Shown: in pieces, positions 42,539 to 50,279 of the stretch | How positions within the stretch are numbered: the first letter of the stretch is position 1 | Layout: every line of letters begins with the position of its first letter | NCBI RefSeq assembly: GCF_000821305.1 | Contig: NZ_CCXK01000013.1 | Span: forward strand, 248,001-312,000 | Direction: 5' to 3' | Source of the DNA: Clostridium culturomicium | Lineage (GTDB): Bacteria; Bacillota; Clostridia; Clostridiales; Clostridiaceae | DNA length: 64,000 bases | The notes under the pieces: model-generated | The model's database searches: none | Told to the model about the DNA's origin: nothing | What the model saw: the letters and a program-made list of their open reading frames with translations, nothing else | Made by a program: the position numbers and the translations under genes

Positions 42539-44620
42539 ATGAAGAAGATTTTATTAGTAGTGGCATTAACTCTAGTGATACTGTTAAGTGACTTTATATG
42601 TTTAAATCTGCTTTCGAGATATGACGGTGAACGCAATGTTGCTGAAGCCTTAGAGGAACAACATATAGATGAGGAGCCAGGTATATATTATGACACACTT
42701 TTTAATGAATTAAATCCCAAACAACTATTAACTTATAATAATGGTATATTTATTGCTACAGATGATAGTGTATTTGAATATAAAATAGAGGATAGAACCT
42801 GGGTTGACCTTAAAGTAACCAAGCCTATAGAAGAAACTATGGGGACATTGAAAGGTTTAAATTATAGTGCTTTAAAGGATGGCCTTTCAATTAAAGATTA
42901 TAAAAAGGTTGTAAGTGACATAAATAATGATGGAAAACTTGTATATGAGTTGAATAAAACAAATGAAGGAAACTTTATTTGGGATAAAATTATAGAAAAT
43001 GGTAAGTTTTGCAAGGATGTGGAGGGAAATGTAGAGCAATATAAGATAACAAGTTTCTACAACGAGAGTATTAATGAAAGAAAAGTTAAAACTGATAAAG
43101 CGGAGTACTATATCACAGGAAACAATTTATATGTACATGAAAAAGATAAGAATCCACAACTTATAAAAACTTATAAGAATACGTTAGGTAAAATAAGTAT
43201 TACGAAATTTGGAAAAGAGATATTTGTATATGGGGGAAGTTTTGGAGTAGAAAGGATTGTAAGCTCAAAGCAATTTAAGGGTGAGGAGTATTTTACCTAT
43301 ACACTTGGAGATTTTAAACTTTCTTTAGGCAGTATAGTTTCATATATAGTTTCACCAGATGAGGGGCATACCTTATTTATCCTTGATAGTGAAAATAAGG
43401 TGTATAAGTTACTTTTAGCTAATACATGGATTTCACACAACGTAGATGCACCTATATCAAATGAAATGTATTGCAGCTTAGGGGAAGCAGAAAAAGTAAA
43501 AGAATTAACAGTGGGAAGTAAGGTTTTTAAGATAGTTAAAAGTGAAGAGTGGGGAAAATCTTATATTACTGTTAATGATAAAATTTTAAAGGACACTATA
43601 AGAGATAGTTTTCAATATCCAGATGAAATTACACGATTTAGTTCAGTTGATGATAGTATATATTTTTGGAGCAAGATTTCACAGCCAATAAGAGTAAATA
43701 TTAATGATGAATCAGTTGAGTTTATGGGGCAAGGTAATCTTTTTAATAACAATAATCTTAATGAGAAGATAGTTAAAGATAGTAATGGAAATATATATTT
43801 AGAGAAAAGTGATAAAAAAACTTATAAGTATCTTGAAAAAAACAAGTTTTATGATAGTGGATTACCATATAAAGTTAGTGATATTAAGATAATGAATGAT
43901 CAGTGTTATGCTATTAGTTCGGAGGGGTTATACCTGTTTAATGAAAAGGGGCAGTGGGAGATTCTCACTGATAGTGATATTAGTCCTAATTGTGAAGAAA
44001 AATTGATTGTGCTAGGCAATTCATTATACGCATTAGCGGAGGGGAGTTTGTATAAGCTCAATGAAAACAATAAGTGGGACTTGGTTGAAAGTAAAATAAA
44101 CAAAGGGCTGACATCTATATATTATATAAATAAGGATGAAAATAAAGTATACTTTGTGGCTGAAGAAGATGGTGAAAGCCATGTTTCCATAATAGATTTT
44201 GTACAAAATAAATGGAGCAAGACAAAAACACTTCCAGATATTAAAAATATAAATTCAGTAGCTGCTGAAGGGGTAAATATTTATGTTGGCACTCAGTATA
44301 TAGCGGATGGCGCTGCATATGTTTACAAAAATTGCAAATGGATATCTGTACTTCCACAATTAGAAATTGAGAATCATGGTACGATAAAAAATTCATTATT
44401 GGTTAAAGATAATAATGGAGTATATTTTCAAGTAAGTGAAAAGGGAAAAGAAGAATATGGTATTTGGCAACTTAAGGACGGAAATGCAATAAAGGTTGAA
44501 GATGTTAAAGAACAAGATAAACTTATTCCAAGATTTAATAAAGATGAAGTACTGAATATTTATAATATGGGTATTAGTTTTGAACTGAAAAATGGAAGGG
44601 TTATGAGAAAAGTAATGTGA
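42539..44620 (+). CDS. Exported or membrane-anchored protein with propeller-like repeats, function unknown
   Basis: A 693-residue protein with an N-terminal hydrophobic helix (residues 4-27) lacking a lipobox, so a signal anchor is likely. The remainder repeats a pattern of about 40-60 residues: a strand (I-F-I-A-T-D-D, C-Y-A-I-S-S-E-G, L-Y-A-L-A-E-G, V-Y-F-V-A-E-E, I-Y-V-G-T-Q-Y), then a turn and N-x-x-W. Such periodic strands with terminal Trp suggest a beta-propeller. No catalytic motif is seen. GGGGGG precedes ATG 42539; the gene ends in a strong terminator. Confidence 0.7.
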   Translation: MKKILLVVALTLVILLSDFICLNLLSRYDGERNVAEALEEQHIDEEPGIYYDTLFNELNPKQLLTYNNGIFIATDDSVFEYKIEDRTWVDLKVTKPIEETMGTLKGLNYSALKDGLSIKDYKKVVSDINNDGKLVYELNKTNEGNFIWDKIIENGKFCKDVEGNVEQYKITSFYNESINERKVKTDKAEYYITGNNLYVHEKDKNPQLIKTYKNTLGKISITKFGKEIFVYGGSFGVERIVSSKQFKGEEYFTYTLGDFKLSLGSIVSYIVSPDEGHTLFILDSENKVYKLLLANTWISHNVDAPISNEMYCSLGEAEKVKELTVGSKVFKIVKSEEWGKSYITVNDKILKDTIRDSFQYPDEITRFSSVDDSIYFWSKISQPIRVNINDESVEFMGQGNLFNNNNLNEKIVKDSNGNIYLEKSDKKTYKYLEKNKFYDSGLPYKVSDIKIMNDQCYAISSEGLYLFNEKGQWEILTDSDISPNCEEKLIVLGNSLYALAEGSLYKLNENNKWDLVESKINKGLTSIYYINKDENKVYFVAEEDGESHVSIIDFVQNKWSKTKTLPDIKNINSVAAEGVNIYVGTQYIADGAAYVYKNCKWISVLPQLEIENHGTIKNSLLVKDNNGVYFQVSEKGKEEYGIWQLKDGNAIKVEDVKEQDKLIPRFNKDEVLNIYNMGISFELKNGRVMRKVM

Positions 44621-44627
44621 AGATTGC

Positions 44628-44668
44628 AAAGGGAGGATAATCATTTTAAAATGATTATCCTCCCTTAA
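44628..44668 (+). terminator. Perfect palindromic terminator after the propeller-like gene
   Basis: A 19-bp stem, 44629-44647 with 44648-44666, with almost no loop; shared by the convergent thioredoxin-like pseudogene. Confidence 0.85.
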
Positions 44669-44670
44669 TT

Positions 44671-44994
44671 TTACGAAAGCAAGTCTAAATATCGATTGAT
44701 ATTTTTTTCAAGATTACTGAGTATTATAAATTTGGACTCTCTAATGGATTCTTTTCCAAAAGTAAATAGTAATATAGTAGGACAAATAAAAACTGAATAA
44801 GCAGCTCCGATTTCTGGTGATTCATCAAGATCTATGTATACTGAAGAAACTTCAGGATAATTTAATAGCATATTTTCTGCTTTACAAAGCAGGTCGCTGC
44901 TCCCTCAAAAATTATTGCTATTAAAAAAACATAATACAAAGGGAGTAGATTCAATTAAATTATTTAAATTATCTATGGTTGATATTTTTCTCAT
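44671..44994 (-). pseudogene. Thioredoxin-like gene with an in-frame UGA at codon 30
   Basis: AGGAGG and ATG 44994 start a frame that reads M-R-K-I-S-T-I-D to F-V-L-C-F-F-N-S-N-N-F, meets TGA at 44905-44907 (codon 30), and goes on in the same frame for 77 codons to TAA 44671-44673. The second half, with Y-P-E-V-S-S-V-Y-I-D-L-D-E-S-P-E-I and I-C-P-T-I-L-L-F (cis-Pro), is a clear thioredoxin fold of the small clostridial type. The usual C-x-x-C is absent; only L-C-K remains. Two neighbouring one-base indels, or a nonsense change, explain this best. Selenocysteine insertion is a less likely alternative. Confidence 0.65.
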
Positions 44995-45283
44995 GCTGAT
45001 CCTCCTAAATATGTTAATAAAAATTATAAAAATATTTATTTATATAAGAATATTTTTCAATGAAAAGTATAGTATATATAAACGTTTAATTTTCTATTCA
45101 AAATATATTATACCTTAATATGTTGTATTGATTAAAAAAATTTGAAATATGAGTTTAGTTTTAGTGTGAACATATAAAGTAATAGACTTTTATTTTATTT
45201 GAAGATATATGTTTTAAGTTTCAAATTTTAACCATATAAATAAGTATAAATATATTTTGAGATTTTGGGGAGAAGTAAGGGAG

Positions 45284-45529
45284 ATGGAAAAGTTAATGTA
45301 TTGTGTAGATTGTCATAGAATATTTAGAAACTCAAGTAATTGTGAGTATTGTCATTCTCATAACGTAAAAGAGTTAAAGCGAGGAACATCAATAAATGTT
45401 ATAGGAACTAAAATTAAAGGTAAGGTCTATAATTATAGAAACGACTTAGTTAGTGTTATAATTCTCACTGAAGACCACCAAAGGCTTATAAAGGTCTATG
45501 AAGCTAAGCATATAAGAAAGATATTATAA
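45284..45529 (+). CDS. Small zinc-ribbon protein
   Basis: An 81-residue protein with the N-terminal zinc knuckles Y-C-V-D-C and C-E-Y-C (residues 6-9 and 20-23), followed by a basic, beta-rich tail (V-I-G-T-K-I-K-G-K-V-Y-N-Y). ATG 45284 lies after GGGGAG/AAGGG; the TTG at 45257 is not preferred. Such ribbons bind nucleic acid or serve as a protein adaptor; the role is unknown. Confidence 0.62.
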   Translation: MEKLMYCVDCHRIFRNSSNCEYCHSHNVKELKRGTSINVIGTKIKGKVYNYRNDLVSVIILTEDHQRLIKVYEAKHIRKIL

Positions 45530-45546
45530 GAATTGATTTTAAGTTA

Positions 45547-45583
45547 AGCGGAAATACAATAAGTGTTTCCGCTATTTTTATAT
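45547..45583 (+). terminator. Terminator of the zinc-ribbon gene
   Basis: Stem AGCGGAAA (45547-45554) with TTTCCGCT (45566-45573), followed by a T-rich tail. Confidence 0.83.
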
Positions 45584-45604
45584 TGATAAAAAGGATGTAA
45601 CCTT

Positions 45605-45964
45605 ATAGATATAAAACTAAGAATTGTACAGTATGGTTGTGGACGAATGTCTAAGTGCTTAATGAAGTATGTTTTTGATAATGGTGGAGAAATAGTCGTG
45701 GCTTTTGGTAATGATAGTACTCTAATAGGAAAAGACATTGGTGAAATAATGGGATGTGAAAATAAAGGAGTTAAGGTTTCTTCCGCTGAAAAAGCTGACT
45801 TGAATCAGTGGACTATATAGGGCGAGCCGGCAATAGGTATTGGTTTAAATAATACTAATAGACTTGAGCTGCCATGTGTAATTATAGTCAATAGATTACC
45901 ATATGTGATTAATAGTTACCCGGGATTTATATCTACAGATAAATGCCTGCAAGTTCATATTTAA
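45605..45964 (+). pseudogene. Internally deleted dehydrogenase of the 2,4-diaminopentanoate dehydrogenase / DapB-like type
   Basis: The frame from 45605 reads I-K-L-R-I-V-Q-Y-G-C-G-R-M-S-K, a dinucleotide-binding start, and I-G-K-D-I-G-E-I-M-G-C-E-N-K-G-V-K-V-S-S-A, characteristic of clostridial 2,4-diaminopentanoate dehydrogenase-like proteins. After Q-W-T-I and TAG (45818-45820) the same frame continues with G-E-P-A-I-G-I-G-L-N-N-T-N-R...Y-P-G-F, the C-terminal part of the family. Roughly two thirds of the expected 340 codons are missing. The start codon is ATA. It is a nonfunctional relic of an ornithine-degradation-type enzyme. Confidence 0.6.
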
Positions 45965-46039
45965 GTAAGGTCATTAATTTTTTTATATGAAAAATAATTA
46001 TAAAATATATCTTTTTTATGATTTATTTGAAGATAATTA

Positions 46040-46088
46040 AAAGCAGTAATTGAGTTAGTACTAAAGGTACAACTGAATTACTGCTTAT
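46040..46088 (-). terminator. Terminator of the small lipoprotein gene
   Basis: Stem AGCAGTAATT on the left with AATTACTGCT on the right (46042-46085) with T-rich sequence on the minus strand. Confidence 0.75.
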
Positions 46089-46092
46089 TATA

Positions 46093-46512
46093 TTATTCAT
46101 TTACTAAAAAATTCATACTGAAATTTCCAACATGCTCCATTGCGTCAATTCTTATAGTATATCTTGTGCCAGCTGCTAGGGAAAGTGAAAAGAAGCCAGT
46201 TGGGATTGAAGTTTCTTTGTAGGCGATTTCACCTTTAGCATCTAAAATAGTTAAATCTAAATCCCCACTATTTGAAGTAACATTTACGTCGATATTACAG
46301 GTTTCACATTGGTCTAAATCAATAACTTTACTTCTGTAACCAGTAAAAAGACTGTAGGACATATTAATGGAATCGGAAGTGATCTCTTCTAAAGTTGAAA
46401 CGAGAATTTCTTCATTAGCAGGTGCTTTTATTTGAATCTTGTTTTTACTACATCCTGATAAGGGGAAGGTTAAAATAATAGTAATACATATAAATTTAAT
46501 AGCTTTTTTCAT
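46093..46512 (-). CDS. Small lipoprotein, PPC-like beta domain
   Basis: A 139-residue protein with a lipoprotein signal peptide: M-K-K-A and a hydrophobic core ending at lipobox L-S-G-C (Cys 21). The mature part contains D-V-N-V-T-S-N-S-G-D-L-D-L-T-I-L-D and G-T-R-Y-T-I-R-I-D, a beta-sandwich pattern like pre-peptidase C-terminal (PPC) domains. It would be attached to the outer leaflet of the membrane. Substrate or partner unknown. Confidence 0.72.
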   Translation of the reverse strand: MKKAIKFICITIILTFPLSGCSKNKIQIKAPANEEILVSTLEEITSDSINMSYSLFTGYRSKVIDLDQCETCNIDVNVTSNSGDLDLTILDAKGEIAYKETSIPTGFFSLSLAAGTRYTIRIDAMEHVGNFSMNFLVNE

Positions 46513-46647
46513 TTTATCACTCCTATGTTATAAATGTATATAAGTAATAAATATGAAATTGAAAGCAATTATATTACCAATGTAAATTTTTTTGATAAAG
46601 ACAGTAAGTGAATTGGTTTAAAAGGGTATTAAGGTTATAAAAAAGAA

Positions 46648-46702
46648 AAAGCCTTGAAGATTAAATACTTTAAAATAAGAATTTAATCATCTTCAAGGCT
46701 AA
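46648..46702 (-). terminator. Hairpin with minus-strand T run, no gene upstream
   Basis: AGCCTTGAAGAT (46650-46661) pairs with ATCTTCAAGGCT (46689-46700) and inner ATTAAAT/ATTTAAT pairs extend it. On the minus strand it is followed by TTTTTC. The only minus-strand sequence feeding it is 46703-46922, which hints at a short non-coding transcript. Confidence 0.5.
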
Positions 46703-46705
46703 ATA

Positions 46706-46747
46706 GATATACAGTTATCCTAAGAGGATATACCGTTATCTTAATAG
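46706..46747 (+). repeat. Two tandem copies of a 21-base unit
   Basis: GATATACAGTTATCCTAAGAG-type unit twice in a row (46706-46726 and 46727-46747), differing at about four positions. Confidence 0.55.
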
Positions 46748-46922
46748 TATTATATGCTGTAAAAAGTTGAATTATACAAAAATAATGTATATGTATTTAA
46801 TAAAATATGGTTAGTAAAAATTTGAGGTGATAAAATAGTAAAAAATAGAATAATATAAAAGTATCTAAATATAAGATAAGTAGTTTTTGTCTAATATTAA
46901 AAAAATGATAGGAGGCTGAATA

Positions 46923-47477
46923 ATGAGAGAAGTATCCTTAGAAAATTTAAGGTTTAGGCGAGTATATAAATTTGTCATTTATGATAATGCTGAATTGACA
47001 GGCAATATTGTTACGGTGAAGGATAATATGATTTATATAGACAGCAGCTATCATGATGAAGAATTTGCTTTTATACAGGGATTTCATATTGATGGGATAA
47101 ATCATGTGTATCTAAATAATGAAATTCCAATAAAGAAGGATTATAAGAATATTGAGGTTAATTGTGAAATGCACTACCCAAAGGAAGTGGTACCTAATGG
47201 GTATATAGTTTATGAAAGCTGTGAAGTTGAGGGGTTAAATACGGGGTGTATTTACGAGTTTTTATATAAGAATATGACTATAAGAGGAAAGGTTATAAGT
47301 GTAAATAGCAATGATTCTGATGGAAAGATGTACGTGCTTTGTGATATGGCATATAATGAAAAGAAAATATGGCTTTACGTTCTATTAGATTATAGTTTTT
47401 TGACTGATTTTGAAATACAAGATGAAATTCCAATATATAAGATTGAAAATTTTGATGAGGATATAAGAGTATTATAA
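46923..47477 (+). CDS. Unknown beta-rich protein
   Basis: A 184-residue protein starting after AGGAGG. No family is recognised. It appears to be two related halves: F-K-F-V-I-Y-D-N-A-E-L-T-G-N-I-V-T-V-K-D-N-M-type near residue 16 and Y-E-F-L-Y-K-N-M-T-I-R-G-K-V-I-S-V-N near 108. Both read as beta-barrel strands around a G-x-I/V-x-x-V turn. It has no export signal. Confidence 0.6.
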   Translation: MREVSLENLRFRRVYKFVIYDNAELTGNIVTVKDNMIYIDSSYHDEEFAFIQGFHIDGINHVYLNNEIPIKKDYKNIEVNCEMHYPKEVVPNGYIVYESCEVEGLNTGCIYEFLYKNMTIRGKVISVNSNDSDGKMYVLCDMAYNEKKIWLYVLLDYSFLTDFEIQDEIPIYKIENFDEDIRVL

Positions 47478-47658
47478 TAAGTAAAATTTAAGTGAAAATA
47501 ATTAAAAATTTAGAATATTTAAAAATATAGTAACATATTTTGTAAAAAATGTTGTTATTCAATCGATTACATTATATAATTAAAAATATAAAATGCATCA
47601 TGGCTACATCATCAGGGTTTTTATTAATAGACTAATAAATAGAAAGTGGGATGGAGAT

Positions 47659-47958
47659 ATGACTAAGTTTGGTGAACAACTAATTAATGAAATTCAAGGG
47701 TTAGAAAAATATATTGGAAGTAATGGCGTAATTAATATATGGCCAAGTGAAAAAGAGGAAAAATTAAAGGTTCTAAGATATTTAAGCACCAAGTTTGAGC
47801 ATGGAAAAGAGTATACAGAAAAGGAAGTAAACTATATAATAGGAAGATGGCATAGTTTTGGAGATTATTTTCTTTTAAGAAGACATTTAGTAGATTATAA
47901 ATTTTTATTTAGAACATTTGCTGATGATTTTAAATATTGCAGAGACGATATTTATTAA
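47659..47958 (+). CDS. DUF2087 domain protein
   Basis: A 99-residue protein whose C-terminal 75 residues match DUF2087: I-N-I-W-P-S-E-K-E-E-K-L-K-V-L-R-Y-L, then K-F-E-x-x-K-x-Y-T-E-K-E-V-N and the F-G-D-Y-F-L-L-R-R-x-L-V-D-Y motif. In other bacteria this domain is often fused to an ArsR/MarR-type regulator; here it is alone. ATG 47659 has GGGA upstream; the ATG at 47593 has no ribosome binding site. Close to the serine hydrolase (31 bases). Confidence 0.82.
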   Translation: MTKFGEQLINEIQGLEKYIGSNGVINIWPSEKEEKLKVLRYLSTKFEHGKEYTEKEVNYIIGRWHSFGDYFLLRRHLVDYKFLFRTFADDFKYCRDDIY

Positions 47959-47989
47959 TACATGGCTTTGAATATTTGGAGGTAACAAA

Positions 47990-48904
47990 GTGAAGAAAAT
48001 AAATCTTAATGGTTTTATTGAAGAAACAAAAGAAGCTAATATATTTAGTGTTATTGTATTACAAGGTGGAGAAGTAGTTGGAGAATATCATAGTGAAACG
48101 GAAAGAGTAAGAAATCAATATTCTGTTTCTAAAAGTTTTACATCTACAGCAGTAGGTTTTGCTGTTGAAGAAGGCTTGCTTAATTTGGATGATAGAATAT
48201 TAGATTTTTTTCCAAAGGAGGCTCCTGAAAAGCCTTCAGATAACTTGAAAGCTCTTAAGCTTAAGGATTTATTAAGGATGTCTACAGGTCAATTTAATGG
48301 GCATTTAATGGCAGATTCATCATTTGGGACAACACCTAGATTTGAAATATTAGAAGAAAATTGGGTGAAATATTGTCTTAATCAAAGTTATCCATTGAAG
48401 CCGGGTGATAGGTTTGTTTATAGCAATGTAGGAGCCTATTTAGCTGGAGTAATGGTTCAGAAAAAGTCTGGAATGGACCTGGTAGAATATTTAATGCCAA
48501 GGTTATTTGAGCCATTGGGGATAAATAAACCTAATTGGGAAAAGTGTCCTAGGGGATATAATTTTGGAGCTGGAGGTTTGAATATTTCAACTTCAGAATT
48601 AAGTAGGTTTGGACAATTTTATCTTCAAAAGGGACAGTGGCATGGAAAACAACTTCTTTCGAAAGAGTGGATTAAAGAGGCTACATCCAAGCAGATTGAC
48701 ACAGATAATAGAGGAGACTGGGGTTGTGGATATGGATATCAATTTTGGAGAGGTGAGCATAATTCCTATAGAGCTGATGGCAAATTTGGACAATATTGCA
48801 TTGTTTTAAATGATAAAAATGCAGTAATTACTATTAATGCTCATGCTACTAGAGTGAGAAGAGTAATGGAAGCTGTATGGACTGAAATATGGACTCAATT
48901 GTAA
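47990..48904 (+). CDS. Beta-lactamase-fold serine hydrolase (class C family)
   Basis: A 304-residue protein starting at GTG 47990 after GGAGG. The catalytic S-V-S-K tetrad (S45 nucleophile, K48), Y144-S-N146 and a late D-G-K-F-G-Q segment in place of the K-T-G motif define a class C beta-lactamase/esterase-type hydrolase. There is no signal peptide, so it works in the cytoplasm, most likely as an esterase or peptidase rather than a resistance enzyme. Confidence 0.9.
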   Translation: MKKINLNGFIEETKEANIFSVIVLQGGEVVGEYHSETERVRNQYSVSKSFTSTAVGFAVEEGLLNLDDRILDFFPKEAPEKPSDNLKALKLKDLLRMSTGQFNGHLMADSSFGTTPRFEILEENWVKYCLNQSYPLKPGDRFVYSNVGAYLAGVMVQKKSGMDLVEYLMPRLFEPLGINKPNWEKCPRGYNFGAGGLNISTSELSRFGQFYLQKGQWHGKQLLSKEWIKEATSKQIDTDNRGDWGCGYGYQFWRGEHNSYRADGKFGQYCIVLNDKNAVITINAHATRVRRVMEAVWTEIWTQL

Positions 48905-48968
48905 GGTATTATTAAAAATAGCATTTATAATTTTAGCAAAGGTAGAACGGAGGTTATTGGAAATATAA

Positions 48969-49460
48969 ATGGGTATATATGAAGAGGATTTTTTTGTTGA
49001 TAATGAAAAGATTGACATCTATGAGATAAACCCGCTTAATACACCAATGAATCTATTATTGATGGCTGATCCATCTTTTAATAGTATAAATTCTTATATA
49101 AAAGCCAGCAGAGTACTTGTTGCAAGAAAAAAATCAGCAATAATAGGCTTAATAGTATTTTTAAAGAGAACACAAGAGGAATATGAAGTTATGAATCTTG
49201 CTGTTGAAGAGAATAATAGAGGTAAAGGTATTGCTAAAAGATTATTAAAGGCTGTTGACTCTAAAATGGTTCCACTGGGAGCTAAAAAACTTATAATTGG
49301 AACACGAAATTCGTCTATTGAGAAATTAGGGTTATATCAAAGGTTCGGATTTAGGATTAGTGAAATTGAGAAAGATTATTATTGCGCTAAATGTAAAGAG
49401 AAAATTTGGGAAAATGGCATTCTCTGTAGGGATAGAATTATTTTTGAAAAGAAATATTAG
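48969..49460 (+). CDS. GNAT-family N-acetyltransferase
   Basis: A 163-residue protein with the acetyl-CoA-binding motif N-N-R-G-K-G-I-A-K-R-L-L near residue 81 and the Y-Q-R-F-G-F motif near 120. A C-terminal C-A-K-C pair near residue 139-142 is unusual for GNATs and may bind metal. The upstream GGAGG is 15 bases from ATG 48969, further than usual. Substrate unknown. Confidence 0.87.
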   Translation: MGIYEEDFFVDNEKIDIYEINPLNTPMNLLLMADPSFNSINSYIKASRVLVARKKSAIIGLIVFLKRTQEEYEVMNLAVEENNRGKGIAKRLLKAVDSKMVPLGAKKLIIGTRNSSIEKLGLYQRFGFRISEIEKDYYCAKCKEKIWENGILCRDRIIFEKKY

Positions 49461-49558
49461 ATAATATAAATATAAAGAAAGAGAAATCCTGAGGAAACTT
49501 TAGGGTTTCTTCCTTTGTATAAGGATAACTTAAGTGTAACGAATGAGGAGATATATGA

Positions 49559-50248
49559 ATGAGAATAAATAAACTGCTTAGTAATTATGGATTGTGTTCA
49601 CGAAAAGAAGCAAATAAATGGATAGAAGAAGGCAGAATCCAGGTTAATGGTGAACTGTGCACACCAGGACAATGGATAGAATTAAGTGATGAAATATTAC
49701 TAGATGGAAATCCTATAAAAGAACAGGAAAAGGTATATTTAATTTTAAATAAGCCTGTTGGGATTACATGTACTGCGGCTAGAAATATAGAAGGTAATAT
49801 AATTGACTTCTTAAATTTTGAACAATATATATTTCCAGTAGGAAGGCTTGATAAAGAATCTGAGGGGTTAATTTTAATGACAAATGATGGTGAATTAGCA
49901 AATAGAATTTTAGAAGCAGATAATCATCATGAAAAAGAGTACATAGTAACTGTAGATAAAAAAATAGATGATAAATTTATCAACGGAATGGCTCAAGGGG
50001 TTAAAATTTTAGGGGTAATAACAAGACCCTGTAAAGTTAAAATGGTAGATGACTATACTTTTAAAATCATACTTACGCAAGGATTAAATAGACAAATACG
50101 AAGAATGGTTAAGACTTTTGGGTTAAATGTAACAAAATTAAAGAGAATAAGGATTCTTTCAATTGAACTAAGCGATCTAGAAACCGGAGGATGGAGAAAA
50201 CTGTCCAAGGATGAGATTCAAAACTTGAAGAGAGTTTGGAATAAATAA
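49559..50248 (+). CDS. rluF: 23S rRNA pseudouridine synthase, RluF type
   Basis: A 229-residue protein with an N-terminal S4 RNA-binding domain (residues 1-55) and an RsuA-family catalytic domain: catalytic Asp in G-R-L-D-K-E-S-E-G-L-I-L near residue 97, H-H-E-K-E-Y near 123, and Q-G-L-N-R-Q-I-R-R-M near 178. The spacing and the H-H-E-K-E-Y segment match RluF, which makes pseudouridine 2604 (and tRNA-Tyr 35) in E. coli. RluB or RluE are alternatives. Confidence 0.82.
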   Translation: MRINKLLSNYGLCSRKEANKWIEEGRIQVNGELCTPGQWIELSDEILLDGNPIKEQEKVYLILNKPVGITCTAARNIEGNIIDFLNFEQYIFPVGRLDKESEGLILMTNDGELANRILEADNHHEKEYIVTVDKKIDDKFINGMAQGVKILGVITRPCKVKMVDDYTFKIILTQGLNRQIRRMVKTFGLNVTKLKRIRILSIELSDLETGGWRKLSKDEIQNLKRVWNK

Positions 50249-50279
50249 AAGTCAGCAAAATTGCTGACCTTTATTTTTT
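50249..50279 (+). terminator. Terminator between rluF and cysK
   Basis: Palindrome GTCAGCAA-AA... at 50251-50268 with T-rich tail; lies between convergent genes. Confidence 0.8.

Larger units (their letters stand above)
46513..46922 (+). other. 410-base intergenic region with a hairpin and a short tandem repeat
   Basis: Contains a long hairpin at 46650-46700 with an adjacent A run, and two tandem 21-base units at 46706-46726 and 46727-46747. No ORF of convincing quality. Confidence 0.55.

Noticed and set aside
44905..44907. Confident selenocysteine codon
   Set aside because: No C-x-x-U or U-x-x-C motif at the UGA, competing hairpins around it, and a pair of indels explains the lost thioredoxin motif; kept only as a low-probability alternative.
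46706..46747. CRISPR-like repeats
   Set aside because: Only two adjacent, imperfect copies without spacers; not a CRISPR array.
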